Counted from the first letter of the stretch, positions 20,001 through 30,112 are shown. The stretch is DNA of 37,099 bases from Bacillota bacterium (GCA_030705825.1 JAUZPR010000017.1:1-37099); one strand, 5' to 3'. Notes: a model not told the origin generated them from the sequence alone. A program made the numbers and translations.

Positions 20001-21307
20001 CTGTCTTTTCTATGTTCAAGACCGGTTGTCTCTATATCCAGTACCACAAATTCACCGTCAAGCGAATGATCTTTAGGGCAATATACGACAGGAGCCCCAT
20101 CATCCAGCAGATAGCATTCAATTCCGTATATTATTTTGATCTTGTTCTTTTTAGCAGCATCAAATGCTTCAGGGTAAGCCTGAACAACTCCATGGTCGGT
20201 TATGGCAATTGCCTTGTGTCCCCAATCGGCAGCCCGCTTTACCAGCTCCTTTGCGGAAGATACACCGTCCATGGCGCTCATTTGAGTGTGAAGATGAAGC
20301 TCAACTCTTTTTACCTCAGCCTGGTCCAGCTTGATTACCTTTTCGGTTTCAATAATATCCGAGGCTGCAATTGTAAGTTCTTTGGAAAACTTGTCGTATT
20401 GTGCTTCACCTCTTACAACTACATTTAATCCAATTTTTAATTTTTCTTTTATAGCGTCACAGGTGTTTTTATCAACAAAGAATTTTATGGTCAGAGAACT
20501 GGTATAATCGGTTACATCGAAGGTGCCGAGAAATTTACCGCCTCTAATTTCCCTGTACTCAATGCTCATTACCTCGCCGCCGACTGAAATTCTTCCCGAG
20601 TCCTGGGTTACGTTAACCATATCCATAACCTGGTCGTTAAAAATCTTACCGAGAATAATCTTATCAGGTGTGGCGGACTGTATTTGAACTCTACTTGAGG
20701 GTTTTTGTTCCGCTGATTTTTTCTCAACAGCTTCCGACTTTTCAATTATCTTTTTCTCTTCCTGTTCTTTTTTCTCGAAATAATCTACAAGCTCGGCCTC
20801 ATTAATTTGCTTGTCCTGCATCTCAACCTTAATCCTCACCGAAAAACATTGCTCTACCAAAGCCTCGATATACCTGTCGCAGCCCTTTGATTTTAAAACC
20901 TCGGAACCGCTTGTTGCCAGCCTTATTACCAGTTTATTCTTTTCAAAGGTCCATGTGCATTCGGATAAAATACCTCTGGATGAGGCAATTTCCCTGTTTG
21001 TAAAATAAACAATACTGTCCCAGTAATCGGAGATCAATTGTTCAATAGGCTGGTTGATGCTGAATTTGACTTTTATGGCAGCAGAATTAAGGCCGTAGGA
21101 ATTGGTTATATGCTGTTCCAGTTGCACCAGAGCGGCAGCAGGAATAAGTCTTTCCGACTGTACGGTGATTTCAAGTCTTTTTGATTTGCTGAAAACGCTA
21201 ATATTTAGGATTTTAACTTCATTTATAAGAATGGCTTCGTTACTGTCAAGAACAAGGCCGGGAAAAGCTTCAAGTATTTTTTTACTGTCTTGTGCCGAAT
21301 TATCCAT
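17009..21307 (-). CDS. polC: DNA polymerase III alpha subunit, Gram-positive type PolC
   Basis: 1432 aa; OB fold, PHP (VELHLHTQMSAMDGVSS), inserted DnaQ exonuclease (FVVLDIETTGLEHRKDRITEIGAV), CTSCKHTEF...CPNC zinc motif, polymerase core. Confidence 0.98.
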   Translation of the reverse strand: MDNSAQDSKKILEAFPGLVLDSNEAILINEVKILNISVFSKSKRLEITVQSERLIPAAALVQLEQHITNSYGLNSAAIKVKFSINQPIEQLISDYWDSIVYFTNREIASSRGILSECTWTFEKNKLVIRLATSGSEVLKSKGCDRYIEALVEQCFSVRIKVEMQDKQINEAELVDYFEKKEQEEKKIIEKSEAVEKKSAEQKPSSRVQIQSATPDKIILGKIFNDQVMDMVNVTQDSGRISVGGEVMSIEYREIRGGKFLGTFDVTDYTSSLTIKFFVDKNTCDAIKEKLKIGLNVVVRGEAQYDKFSKELTIAASDIIETEKVIKLDQAEVKRVELHLHTQMSAMDGVSSAKELVKRAADWGHKAIAITDHGVVQAYPEAFDAAKKNKIKIIYGIECYLLDDGAPVVYCPKDHSLDGEFVVLDIETTGLEHRKDRITEIGAVKIKNGEVTEEFSSFVNPEIPIPAFITKLTGITDDMVKDAPLVNEVLPLLLEFIGDSVVVAHNSPFDLGFIKYYANKCDLKVENTIIDTLQLCRCLYPGLERYRLDAVAKHLKIKMDNHHRALDDAKTTAYILLKCILLLKEMGAESVNSIESMFDSCENYAKAGTHHAIILASNYTGLRNLYKIVSYSHLNYFHKKPRVPKKLLLKYREGLILGSACEAGELYSAIVNSKSDEEITKIARFYDYLEIQPLGNNQFLINNGKVGSQEELKNINRRIVKLGDELGKPVVATCDVHFMDPRDEAYRRILMAGQGFDDADNQAPLYFRTTGEMLDEFEYLGKEKAYEVVVTNTNKIADSVDEIIPIPDGTFPPSIEGAEEEIKRLAESKALEIYGDPLPTVVRDRLDKELNSIIKNGFSVMYIIAQKLVWKSLSDGYLVGSRGSVGSSFVANMVGITEVNSLPPHYICTSCKHTEFVDDGSYGCGFDLPEKECPNCKTSMKKDGYDIPFETFLGFDGDKEPDIDLNFSGDYQPKAHKYTEELFGVGHVYRAGTIGTIADKTAYGFVKNYLDERGIVVTNAEINRLVRGCTGIKRTTGQHPGGVMIVPQDRDIYEFCPIQRPADDTESNIITTHFDYHSISGRLLKLDILGHDDPTVIRMLEDLTGVDARTIPLDDKKTMSLFHNTEALGIKPEDVDSEVGTFAIPEFGTKFVRQMLVDTKPSTFSELIRISGLSHGTDVWLNNAQELIKQGSATLSEAICCRDDIMIYLLHAGLPPKTSFKIMEDVRKGKGLKEEYEEIMKQNKVPGWYIGSCKKIKYMFPKAHAAAYVMMAFRIAWFKVYYPQAFYTTYFTVRADEFDAELMTCGRDKVRNKIKEYEKKGNNMTQKEKNVLTIMEVANEMYARGIKFLPVDLYHSQATKFIIESDGIRPSLNALQGLGISAAQNMVEARKGGPFLSIDDLRVRAKISKSVIEILQNNGCLKDLPESNQLCLF

Positions 21308-21357
21308 AGTATTTGTCCCCCAACCTCAACATTTGTATGTTATATAATAATAAAAAA

Positions 21358-22425
21358 TCACATCTTGTCTATCTCTTGCAAAAGTTCTTCTACTATTCTG
21401 TCCTGAGGAATTTTCCTGATAATTTTTCCCTTTTTGAACAAAAGTGCTTCACCTTTTCCCCCTGCTATGCCAATATCCGCTTCACGGGCTTCACCCGGCC
21501 CGTTTACGGCACAGCCCATAACAGCTACCTTTATATTCTTGGCGGATTTTTTAAGATAGGTTTCAAGTTTATTCGCAACAGGAATAAGGTCTATCTGGCA
21601 TCTTCCGCAGGTAGGGCATGAAACCATTTCTATACCGTTTTTTCTGATTCCAAGTGATTTTAGGATTTCAATGCCTGCCCTTATTTCTTCCACCGGGTCA
21701 CCTGTCAATGAAACCCTTAAGGTATCGCCTATTCCCCTTGCCAGCAATGCTCCCAGACCTACCGATGACTTTACGGTCCCGGAATATACGGTGCCTGCTT
21801 CGGTAACACCTATATGAAGAGGATAATCCGACTTCTCCGACATTAATGCATATGCGGCTATAGTCAAGGGCACATTTGAGGCTTTTATTGAAAACAGGAT
21901 ATCATAAAAATCAACTTCTTCAAGCAGCCGTGCATGTGATAATGCACTTTCCACCATACCTTCAGGTGTGATTCCTCCGTATTTTTCAATAATATTCTTT
22001 TCGACTGAGCCTGAGTTTACACCTATACGTATTGGTATGCCGCGTTCCTTTGCCATATCCGCAACTGCCTTTACCCGGTCTTTTCCTCCGATATTGCCCG
22101 GGTTGATCCTGATTTTGTCGGCTCCGCTTTCCATACTGGCTAGAGCCAGACGGTAATCAAAATGTATATCTGCCACCAGCGGTATTCTGATTGATCTCTT
22201 TATTTGCTTTATGGCATCCGCCGCTTCCATATCTGGAACTGCAACCCTGATTATTTCACAGCCTGCTTCTTCAAGCCTCTGTATCTGCTCAACTGTTGCC
22301 CGTTCATCCCTTGTATCCGTATTAGTCATAGACTGTACGGTTATAGGTGCATCTCCGCCTATGAATATATCGCCTATACGTATTTTTTTAGTTTGTCTCC
22401 GTTTTAAAAAATCCGAACCGGTCAA
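21358..22425 (-). CDS. ispG: (E)-4-hydroxy-3-methylbut-2-enyl-diphosphate synthase
   Basis: 355 aa; [41 protein letters not shown]. Confidence 0.97.
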   Translation of the reverse strand: MTGSDFLKRRQTKKIRIGDIFIGGDAPITVQSMTNTDTRDERATVEQIQRLEEAGCEIIRVAVPDMEAADAIKQIKRSIRIPLVADIHFDYRLALASMESGADKIRINPGNIGGKDRVKAVADMAKERGIPIRIGVNSGSVEKNIIEKYGGITPEGMVESALSHARLLEEVDFYDILFSIKASNVPLTIAAYALMSEKSDYPLHIGVTEAGTVYSGTVKSSVGLGALLARGIGDTLRVSLTGDPVEEIRAGIEILKSLGIRKNGIEMVSCPTCGRCQIDLIPVANKLETYLKKSAKNIKVAVMGCAVNGPGEAREADIGIAGGKGEALLFKKGKIIRKIPQDRIVEELLQEIDKM

Positions 22426-22437
22426 TTTTTATTCACC

Positions 22438-23733
22438 TCATCCACCTGTAAAAATCCTGACGATATCATTGTATGTCAAAACAATAAACAGACCCATTAA
22501 TATCACAAAGCCAACCATCGAAATCATTGCTTCCTTTTCGACCGGCAAACGCTTTCTCCTTATTTTTTCTATTATAAGGAACAGCATTTTAAAGCCGTCT
22601 GTAGGCGGAATTGGAAGCAGGTTTGTCACACCGAGTCCTATACTGATTATAGCTGAAATACTTAGCAAATTAAGTATTATATCCAAAACCGAAGGACTTT
22701 GCTGAACAAAAGTATTTATAGTTGATACGATACCAACCGGTCCAGCCATCTGATTTAAAGGCACCTGTCCTTGTATCAGCCATGCTATTGAATAAATTCC
22801 GATACGTGTGATGGAATATGAATTTACAAAGGCATCTTTAATTGAACTGAAAATATTCCCGTACTCGGTTGAAAATGCCATACCCGGGTCATATTGTTCA
22901 GGATTCTTATCCTGTACAGGGACAATATTATTCAGTACCTGCTGGTTGCCCCCCCTGATTACCGTAATATTCAACGGATTATTTTTATTGGAATAGATAT
23001 AGCTGCTTATCTGCTGTCTAGTTGAAACAGACTTGTCGTTCATTTTAACTATTACATCTCCGGCTTTCAAACCGCCTTTAGATGCCGGGGATTTTGGCTC
23101 GACACTTTCTACTATATTTGATTTGCTTCCATAGGGTTCGGTAAAAGTGAAGCCCATCATATATCTGTTTGCAGGAATCAAATCCGGGGTAAACGTAGTA
23201 TGAAGCCTGCTGCCGTTTCTCATAAACTCAACTCTTACAGGCTTCCCTTTGGAGGAATACATGAACATGCCAACATCAAGGGGCTGGTATACGCTGTTTC
23301 CATTATAGTCCACAATTTTATCACCTGCCCGGAGTCCCGCCATATAAGCCGGAGAACCGTCAGGAACCGTATCAAGTCTTGTGGTGTTTACTCCTGCAAT
23401 AACATATGAAACTGCCAGGAATATCACCCCAAGCATAATACTGGCAAAAGGTCCAGCCGCAACTGTTACAAACCTTGCCCAAACCGGCCTTTTGTTAAAG
23501 GCTCTGGCATCGTCCGATTCCTCTTCCTCACCCTCCATTTTTACATAGGCCAGTGCAGGTATTATTCGCAAGGAATACATTGTCTCTCCGCGTTTTATGC
23601 TGAAAATCTTCGGACCAATAAACAGTGAGAACTCCAAAACCTTTATACCGGTCAATCTGGCTGCTATAAAATGTCCAAGTTCATGCACTATTACAATCAA
23701 ATCAAAAGCTAGAAAAGCAATTAAAAGCTTCAT
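22438..23733 (-). CDS. rseP: RseP/RasP-type site-2 intramembrane zinc metalloprotease
   Basis: 431 aa; VHELGHFIAAR (HExxH), two PDZ-like segments (GSPAYMAGLRAGDKI, SPASKGGLKAGDVI), LLPIPPTDGFKMLF. Located between dxr and ispG. Confidence 0.93.
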   Translation of the reverse strand: MKLLIAFLAFDLIVIVHELGHFIAARLTGIKVLEFSLFIGPKIFSIKRGETMYSLRIIPALAYVKMEGEEEESDDARAFNKRPVWARFVTVAAGPFASIMLGVIFLAVSYVIAGVNTTRLDTVPDGSPAYMAGLRAGDKIVDYNGNSVYQPLDVGMFMYSSKGKPVRVEFMRNGSRLHTTFTPDLIPANRYMMGFTFTEPYGSKSNIVESVEPKSPASKGGLKAGDVIVKMNDKSVSTRQQISSYIYSNKNNPLNITVIRGGNQQVLNNIVPVQDKNPEQYDPGMAFSTEYGNIFSSIKDAFVNSYSITRIGIYSIAWLIQGQVPLNQMAGPVGIVSTINTFVQQSPSVLDIILNLLSISAIISIGLGVTNLLPIPPTDGFKMLFLIIEKIRRKRLPVEKEAMISMVGFVILMGLFIVLTYNDIVRIFTGG

Positions 23734-23856
23734 GCGATACCTCCCGTATCCGGCTCTGCATTGGAGATTTTGCTTAAACCTGAATCTGCAGGTTAAAAAT
23801 CTTCAGTAAGAAATATGCTAAACTCAAGTATTATATTCTATATAAGTTTCCAACAT

Positions 23857-25008
23857 TTATATCTGTTTTATTTTAATTGAATATTCCCTTGCCCATGAAT
23901 CTGCAGCAAGTATATCCTTTAGTTCAGGATGTTTTACCGGTTGGTGCACGTTCATAACCTGTTCTATTATTCGGGGTATGTCAAGAAATCCTATATCACC
24001 CTTTAAAAACAGATCAACAGCTATTTCATTGGCAGCATTCATTACAACCGGTACAGTACCGCCTTCCCTCAAAGCGCGGAAAGCCAGTTCCAGACATTTG
24101 AATGTTTTAAAATCGGGTTTCTCAAAAGTAAGTGTGCTCATTTCCAGCAAATTTAATCTTGAAAAATTATTTTGTAACCTGTCTGGATATGTAAGCGCAA
24201 ATTGTATGGGTATGCGCATATCCGGAGAGCCCAGCTGAGCAATTATCGATCCGTCCTCATACTCTACTGCCGAATGAACCACACTCTGAGGATGAACAAC
24301 CACCTCTATTTGTTCCTCTGTAAGTCCAAAAAGCCATTTAGCTTCTATAACTTCCAGGCCCTTGTTCATCAATGTTGCCGAATCAATTGTAATCTTGCTG
24401 CCCATAATCCAGTTGGGATGCTTCAGAGCCTGTTCACGTGTAACATGCTCCAGATCTTCCATGCTTTTTCCCCTGAAAGGACCACCTGATGCTGTTAAAA
24501 TTATTTTATTCAATCTCTTTTTATTATTACCGAGAAGGCATTGAAAAATAGCAGAATGCTCACTGTCTACGGGAAGAATCTTGACTCCTTCCCTTTGTGC
24601 CGCAGCCACTACAATCTCGCCAGCAGTTACAAGAGTTTCCTTGTTGGCCAGAGCTATATCCTTCTTCTTTTTAATGGCTTCCAGCGTTGGTACCAAACCG
24701 GCTATACCCACTATGGATGTTACAACGGTATCTGCTTCCTCCATAACGGCAATTGCCGAAAGACCTTCTTTCCCTTCATAAACCTTTGTTTTCAGGTCAC
24801 TTATCCTTTTTTTCAGGACAGCCGCCGCCTCTATATTTCTTACAGCCGCTGCACGTGGCTTGAAACGCCGGATCTGCTGTTCAAGCAGTTCAATATTTTT
24901 ATCTGCAGTAAGACCTACTACTTCTATGCCGCAATTTTCAGCCGCTTCCAGCGTCTGAGTTCCGATTGAACCTGTAGACCCGAGTATTGAAATCCTTTTT
25001 TTATTCAA
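23857..25008 (-). CDS. dxr: 1-deoxy-D-xylulose-5-phosphate reductoisomerase
   Basis: 383 aa; ISILGSTGSIGTQTLEAAE, LPVDSEHSAIFQ, TASGGPFRGKS, KITIDSATLMNKGLEVIEA. Confidence 0.97.
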   Translation of the reverse strand: MNKKRISILGSTGSIGTQTLEAAENCGIEVVGLTADKNIELLEQQIRRFKPRAAAVRNIEAAAVLKKRISDLKTKVYEGKEGLSAIAVMEEADTVVTSIVGIAGLVPTLEAIKKKKDIALANKETLVTAGEIVVAAAQREGVKILPVDSEHSAIFQCLLGNNKKRLNKIILTASGGPFRGKSMEDLEHVTREQALKHPNWIMGSKITIDSATLMNKGLEVIEAKWLFGLTEEQIEVVVHPQSVVHSAVEYEDGSIIAQLGSPDMRIPIQFALTYPDRLQNNFSRLNLLEMSTLTFEKPDFKTFKCLELAFRALREGGTVPVVMNAANEIAVDLFLKGDIGFLDIPRIIEQVMNVHQPVKHPELKDILAADSWAREYSIKIKQI

Positions 25009-25038
25009 AGCTTCATCTCCAACTCAAAATTCAAGTCA

Positions 25039-25875
25039 CTATTTTATTACCAAAGATATGTAGAAATATATCACCGGAGCAATGAAAAGTATACTGTCGA
25101 ACCTGTCCAGCACACCTCCGTGGCCAGGCATCAGGTTTCCGTAATCCTTTACCCCTGCGTAGCGCTTAATTGCAGATGCTGCAAGGTCTCCGACCTGTGA
25201 AAGGATTCCTACCAGTGCTCCTATAACTATAAAATGGTAAATTGCCACATTCAGATAATTACCTGAATTGAGAACTATGCCGTATATTGTTGAAGCTGCA
25301 ACGCAGCCTATTATTCCTCCTATTGAACCGGCTACCGTCTTTTTAGGACTGATTTCAGGCGAAAGCTTGCGTTTTCCGAATGCCCTTCCGGTAAAGTATG
25401 CCATAGTATCAGTAACCCAGGCAAAGAATATAAACCAGATATAGTAATTACCATTCTTAAGATTTCGTGTCAAAATTATAAAGGAAAACATGAATACTAC
25501 ATAGAATATACCCAGAAGAGAAAGGGATATATCTACTACGTTGTATTTATGATGCTTGAATACTATAAGCCCCATTAATACAGCTTCCAGTACAAACATC
25601 CCCAGCATGAAGTAGCTGAGAGTTCCCAGCGGCGAAATATTCCTGTCATAAGAATTAAAGCTTCCATATAAACCCAGCAGCAAGACAGGAATACATGATA
25701 TGTAACCGATAAGCCTTACAGGCTTATGCCCGGCTTTTTCTATACAATTATAGAATTCATGGATACCAATTAGAGCAACTAAAAATACTGCAATTCCAAG
25801 TGCGATCTTTCCAAGCCAGATTACAAAAAACAGCAGTGCAAGACCTACTATCCCGCTAATAATCCTCGTTTTCAT
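25039..25875 (-). CDS. cdsA: Phosphatidate cytidylyltransferase
   Basis: 278 aa polytopic; WVTDTMAYFTGRAFGKRKLSPEISPKKTVAGSIGG and SQVGDLAASAIKRYAGVKDYGNLMPGHGGVLDRFDS. Confidence 0.96.
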   Translation of the reverse strand: MKTRIISGIVGLALLFFVIWLGKIALGIAVFLVALIGIHEFYNCIEKAGHKPVRLIGYISCIPVLLLGLYGSFNSYDRNISPLGTLSYFMLGMFVLEAVLMGLIVFKHHKYNVVDISLSLLGIFYVVFMFSFIILTRNLKNGNYYIWFIFFAWVTDTMAYFTGRAFGKRKLSPEISPKKTVAGSIGGIIGCVAASTIYGIVLNSGNYLNVAIYHFIVIGALVGILSQVGDLAASAIKRYAGVKDYGNLMPGHGGVLDRFDSILFIAPVIYFYISLVIK

Positions 25876-25878
25876 CTG

Positions 25879-26622
25879 TTAAACCCCTCCATACCTTCTG
25901 TCTCTATTCTGATAATTCAGTATTGCTTCAAAAAGATGTTCTTCCTTAAAATCGGGCCAAAGTGTTTTTGTGAACCAGAATTCAGTATATGCAAGCTGCC
26001 AGATAAGAAAATTACTGGTTCTTTGTTCCCCGCTGGTCCTGATAAGCAGATCAGGATCGGGGATTCCATATGTATAAAGCTTTTGTTCTATAGTATCTTC
26101 ACATATTTCTTCCGGCTTAATTTCCCCGCTTTTAATTTGTTCTGCAATGTTACGGACGGCATGAACTATGTCACTTCGCCCGCCGTAATTCAGGGCTATT
26201 ATAAGGTTCATTCCGTCATTGGACTTTGTTGTTTCCTGAACCCTTGCTATTTCTTCCTTGATCTTGTCAGTCAACCTGTAATCATCACCAATTACCCGTA
26301 TCCGGACATTTCTGCCTGCAATTTCCTTATCTGCGTTTTTAAGAAATTCATACAGAAGATCCATCAATGTATTTACTTCACTTTGCGGTCTGTTCCAATT
26401 CTCTGTGGAAAAAGCATAAACAGTAAGATATTTGATACCTATATCATTGCATTTATGTACTATTCTTCTAAGCGCATTTGTACCTTCCCTATGCCCGATA
26501 TTTCTGGGCATGCCTCGTCTTTTGGCCCAGCGGCCGTTTCCGTCCATAATAATAGCTATATGGGCAGGGAGCCTTGATTTATCAATTTCAACATTATTCA
26601 ACCTCTTTTTAAAAGGAAACAT
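25879..26622 (-). CDS. uppS: Isoprenyl transferase (undecaprenyl diphosphate synthase)
   Basis: 247 aa; HIAIIMDGNGRWAKRRGMPRNIGHREG, YAFSTENWNRP, DLLIRTSGEQRTSNFLIWQ. Confidence 0.96.
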   Translation of the reverse strand: MFPFKKRLNNVEIDKSRLPAHIAIIMDGNGRWAKRRGMPRNIGHREGTNALRRIVHKCNDIGIKYLTVYAFSTENWNRPQSEVNTLMDLLYEFLKNADKEIAGRNVRIRVIGDDYRLTDKIKEEIARVQETTKSNDGMNLIIALNYGGRSDIVHAVRNIAEQIKSGEIKPEEICEDTIEQKLYTYGIPDPDLLIRTSGEQRTSNFLIWQLAYTEFWFTKTLWPDFKEEHLFEAILNYQNRDRRYGGV

Positions 26623-26756
26623 TTCATCCTCCTGCAGTTCATGCCAAACCGCTATTGATTTTATTGTTTAATCCTAATTAATTATAATATGAATGCTGTT
26701 CTTTTAAAATAGATATAATGCATCATATATGCATACATTGAAGGTGAACAAAGAAC

Positions 26757-26777
26757 AACCCCTCAGTCAGAGGGGTT
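26757..26777 (-). terminator. Intrinsic terminator overlapping the 3' end of the PASTA-like gene
   Basis: AACCCCTC (26757..26764)/GAGGGGTT (26770..26777) with 5-nt loop; minus strand continues GTTCTTTGTT. The stop codon (26767..26769) lies in the loop. Confidence 0.65.
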
Positions 26778-26967
26778 TACATATAAGCAGTTCAACCTGC
26801 CTACCTTCTATAAAATTTACCCTGAGCACCCTCCAGCTTTCGTCAGGCTCAACATTCCTGTATCTGGGAGGCACCGTCGTTTTAAGCTTAATTATATCAA
26901 TACCTTTTTCCTTTAATAAATATCTTGCCCTTTCAACAGGCAAACCCAAAACATCAGGCAATTCCAT
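26767..26967 (-). CDS. Small single-domain PASTA-like protein
   Basis: 66 aa, MELPDVLGLPVERARYLLKEKGIDIIKLKTTVPPR..., PASTA-like opening (PDVxGxxxxxAxxxLxxxGI); sits between frr and uppS, same strand. Confidence 0.65.
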   Translation of the reverse strand: MELPDVLGLPVERARYLLKEKGIDIIKLKTTVPPRYRNVEPDESWRVLRVNFIEGRQVELLICKPL

Positions 26968-27000
26968 TTTAAAGTCCCTGCTTCCAAGTTATTAAGCCCA

Positions 27001-27558
27001 TTAAACCTCAAGTATTTCCTTGTCTTTGGCTTCAACCAGCTTATCTATATCAACTATGTATTTATCTGTTATTACCTGGATATCTTTTTCTGCGTCTTTA
27101 AGATCATCTTCAGTCATATCGCTGTTTTTTTTCTGTACTTTATAATGTTCGATGACATCTCTTCTAATAGATCTGATTGCTACTTTAGCTTCTTCGCCTT
27201 CCTTTTTCACTACCTTGGTCAGTTCTCTCCTTCTTTCTTCGGTAAGAGCAGGGAATACCAGCCTTATAACCTTACCGTCGTTATTAGGATTAATACCGAT
27301 GTCTGATTTCTGAATGGATTTTTCTATTTCTTTCAATGTCTTGGCATCCCATGGCTGAATTATGATTACCCTTGCTTCCGGAACAGAAATATTGCCAAGC
27401 TGGTTTATTGGTGTGGGGACGCCGTAATAATCTACGGTTATTTTGTCTAGTATAGCCGGATTGGCTCTTCCTGCTCTTAAACCAGCAAGACTTTCCTTAA
27501 GAGCATTTATTGTCTTTTTCATCTTTTCTTCTACCGGTTTATAATTTTCCTTATCCAT
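27001..27558 (-). CDS. frr: Ribosome recycling factor
   Basis: 185 aa; LAGLRAGRANPAILDKITVDYYGVPTPINQLGNISVPEARVIIIQPWD. Confidence 0.98.
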   Translation of the reverse strand: MDKENYKPVEEKMKKTINALKESLAGLRAGRANPAILDKITVDYYGVPTPINQLGNISVPEARVIIIQPWDAKTLKEIEKSIQKSDIGINPNNDGKVIRLVFPALTEERRRELTKVVKKEGEEAKVAIRSIRRDVIEHYKVQKKNSDMTEDDLKDAEKDIQVITDKYIVDIDKLVEAKDKEILEV

Positions 27559-27572
27559 AAATACCCTCCCAA

Positions 27573-28283
27573 TTATGTTATTTGTGTTCCGATATCTTCA
27601 CCCATAATTACTTTTATTATATTTTCCGGCTCATCCAGCCCGAAAACTATAATCGGAATGCTGTTATCCATACAAAGGGATGCTGCTGTTGAGTCCATAA
27701 CTCCCAGCCTTTTGCTCAGAACATCTATATAAGCAAGCCTGTCAAATTTCTTTGCATCCGGATTGACCATAGGGTCACTGTCATAAGCTCCGTCAACATT
27801 TTTCTTTGCCAGCAGTATAACCTCGGCATCTATTTCCGCAGCTCGCAATGCAGCTGTGGTATCAGTCGAAAAATATGGATTTCCTGTTCCGCATGCAAAA
27901 ATTACTATTCTCTTCTTTTCCAGATGTCTGACTGCCCTTCTTCTGATATAGGGCTCTGCAATTTGTCTCATTTCAATTGCGGTCTGTACTCTTGTAGCCA
28001 TGTTTCTGGCTTCAAATGCATCCTGAAGGGCAAGTGCGTTAATTACCGTAGCCAGCATTCCCATATGGTCTGCCGTAGTTCTGTCCATACCTTTGCCGCT
28101 TTTGCCTCTCCAGAAATTGCCCCCGCCTACTACAACGGCAATTTCCACTCCCATATCGTATACTGTCTTTATATTATCACAAATTCTGCCTATTGTTAAT
28201 GAATCAATTCCGGATTTATTTTCTCCTGCAAGTGCTTCTCCGCTTATTTTCAACATGACTCTTCTGTATTTAGGTTGTTGCAT
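27573..28283 (-). CDS. pyrH: UMP kinase
   Basis: 236 aa; [57 protein letters not shown]. Confidence 0.98.
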   Translation of the reverse strand: MQQPKYRRVMLKISGEALAGENKSGIDSLTIGRICDNIKTVYDMGVEIAVVVGGGNFWRGKSGKGMDRTTADHMGMLATVINALALQDAFEARNMATRVQTAIEMRQIAEPYIRRRAVRHLEKKRIVIFACGTGNPYFSTDTTAALRAAEIDAEVILLAKKNVDGAYDSDPMVNPDAKKFDRLAYIDVLSKRLGVMDSTAASLCMDNSIPIIVFGLDEPENIIKVIMGEDIGTQIT

Positions 28284-28408
28284 AAGAGAATTCCCCCGTT
28301 TTATTATTTTCTACTTTTTAAGTTAAAATCCTTCTTGACTGCAAGAAAAATCTCAGGACATATTACCCTCGCTATTTCTGGCAGTATTTACCTTCCTGGT
28401 AATAGCTT

Positions 28409-28446
28409 AAAAAAAGGAACATAAACAAAACATGTTATGTTCCTTT
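28409..28446 (-). terminator. Intrinsic terminator downstream of tsf
   Basis: Minus strand AAAGGAACATAACATGTTTTGTTTATGTTCCTTTTTTTAAG: stem GGAACATAA/TTATGTTCC followed by a T-run. Confidence 0.85.
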
Positions 28447-28455
28447 CAATTACTC

Positions 28456-29103
28456 TTAGCCGTTGATCTGTTTCATAACTTCTTCAGCGAAATTCTCTTC
28501 CTTCTTTGCAAGACCTTCGCCTCTTTCAAATCTGACAAATCTTCTGATATTGATATTTTCACCAATAGTTGCAATCTTTTCAGTCATGAGCTGACCTACT
28601 GTCTTATCGGGATCCTTAATAAAAGGCTGTTCCAGGAGGCATATTTCCTTATAGAACTTCTCAATACGTCCTTCAACCATCTTTTCAATGATCTTTTCAG
28701 GTTTGCCCTCATTTAGTGCCTGTGCTTTAAGGATTTCCTTTTCCTTTTCAACCACTTCAGCCGGTACTTCTTCTTTTCGTACATACTCAGGCTTAGCAGC
28801 TGCTATCTGCATTGCAACGTCCTTTACAAATGCTTTGAAATCAGCATTCTTTGCTGCAAAATCAGTTTCAATATTTACTTCAACAAGAACACCTATTCTG
28901 CCATCCCCGTGTATGTATGAATCAACAAGACCTTCTGCAGCTATTCTTCCTGCTTTTTTAGCAGCAGTCGCCAATCCTTTTTCTCTTAAAAATTCAATAG
29001 CCTTATCCATGTCGCCGTTTGTTTCGGTAAGAGCCTTTTTACAGTCCATCATACCTGAACCGGTTCTTTCACGCAGCTGTTTTACCATTTCCGCTGTAAT
29101 CAT
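28456..29103 (-). CDS. tsf: Translation elongation factor Ts
   Basis: ORF 28456..29145; start ATG 29103 with GGAGG upstream; [43 protein letters not shown]. Confidence 0.98.
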   Translation of the reverse strand: MITAEMVKQLRERTGSGMMDCKKALTETNGDMDKAIEFLREKGLATAAKKAGRIAAEGLVDSYIHGDGRIGVLVEVNIETDFAAKNADFKAFVKDVAMQIAAAKPEYVRKEEVPAEVVEKEKEILKAQALNEGKPEKIIEKMVEGRIEKFYKEICLLEQPFIKDPDKTVGQLMTEKIATIGENINIRRFVRFERGEGLAKKEENFAEEVMKQING

Positions 29104-29181
29104 CTTAATTTCCTCCAACTCAAAATTATTCAATATTATTATCAATAATTTCTTATTTTAGTCATTCCCATTACCGCTTAT

Positions 29182-29220
29182 AAAAAACCGGTCTTCGGTC
29201 TTTTGAGACCAGAAGACCGG
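29182..29220 (-). terminator. Intrinsic terminator between rpsB and tsf
   Basis: CCGGTCTTC (29188..29196)/GAAGACCGG (29212..29220) with further inner pairing; minus strand continues with TTTTTT. Confidence 0.88.
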
Positions 29221-29227
29221 ACTATTA

Positions 29228-29977
29228 TTACTCAGTTACTGCTTCAGCCTCTTCTGCAGCTTGTTCTGCAGCAGCGCCTGAATCTGTCAATTGTTCTCCC
29301 TGTCTTCCTTCGATAATGGCATCTGCTATTTTTGCTGCAATAAGTTTTACAGCCCTTATTGCATCGTCATTACCCGGAATTACGTAATCTACTTCGTCAG
29401 GATCACAGTTGGTATCTACTATAGCTACTACCGGTATACCCAATTTTCTGGCTTCAAGAATAGCATTTCTTTCTTTTCTCGGATCAACTATGAATAATGC
29501 TCCGGGGAGCTTTTTCATTGATTTGATACCACCGAGATATTTTTCAAGTTTTTCCATTTCACCTTTAAGCTTTATAACTTCCTTCTTGGGAAGAACATCA
29601 AAGGTACCGTTTGTTTCCATCTCACTTAATTGGTTAAGTCTCTGGATTCTTTTTTGAATGGTTTTGAAATTTGTAAGCATTCCGCCCAGCCATCTGGCAT
29701 TTACAAAGAATTGTCCGCTTCTTGCAGCTTCTTCCTTGATTGAATCCTGAGCCTGCTTCTTGGTACCTACAAAGAGAACATCTTCTCCGTTCATGGATAC
29801 TTCTCTGATAAAGAAATAAGCCTCTTCTATTTTCTTTACTGTTTTCTGCAGGTCTATGATATAGATCCCGTTCCTTTCAGTAAAGATATATTCGGCCATC
29901 TTAGGGTTCCACCTTCTGGTCTGGTGACCAAAGTGAACACCAGCTTCTAAAAGCTGTTTCATTGATATTACTGACAT
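29228..29977 (-). CDS. rpsB: 30S ribosomal protein S2
   Basis: 249 aa; [46 protein letters not shown]. Confidence 0.98.
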   Translation of the reverse strand: MSVISMKQLLEAGVHFGHQTRRWNPKMAEYIFTERNGIYIIDLQKTVKKIEEAYFFIREVSMNGEDVLFVGTKKQAQDSIKEEAARSGQFFVNARWLGGMLTNFKTIQKRIQRLNQLSEMETNGTFDVLPKKEVIKLKGEMEKLEKYLGGIKSMKKLPGALFIVDPRKERNAILEARKLGIPVVAIVDTNCDPDEVDYVIPGNDDAIRAVKLIAAKIADAIIEGRQGEQLTDSGAAAEQAAEEAEAVTE

Positions 29978-30022
29978 ATTACACCTCCAAAAGTTTTATA
30001 CCTCCACGGCCTTCATTTCCGG

Positions 30023-30110
30023 AATACACCCTTTCAGGCACTTTTCCCGGATCCTTCCGCGTGTGTATTTTTTCGTTATGTAGTATAACATACCGGATTT
30101 AATTAATCAA
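30023..30110 (-). promoter_or_regulatory. rpsB promoter and structured 5' leader
   Basis: Minus strand TTGATT-17 nt-TATACT (-35 at 30110..30105, -10 at 30087..30082). The leader can close a stem AATACAC...GTGTATT (30069..30063 with 30029..30023). Confidence 0.6.
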
Positions 30111-30112
30111 GG

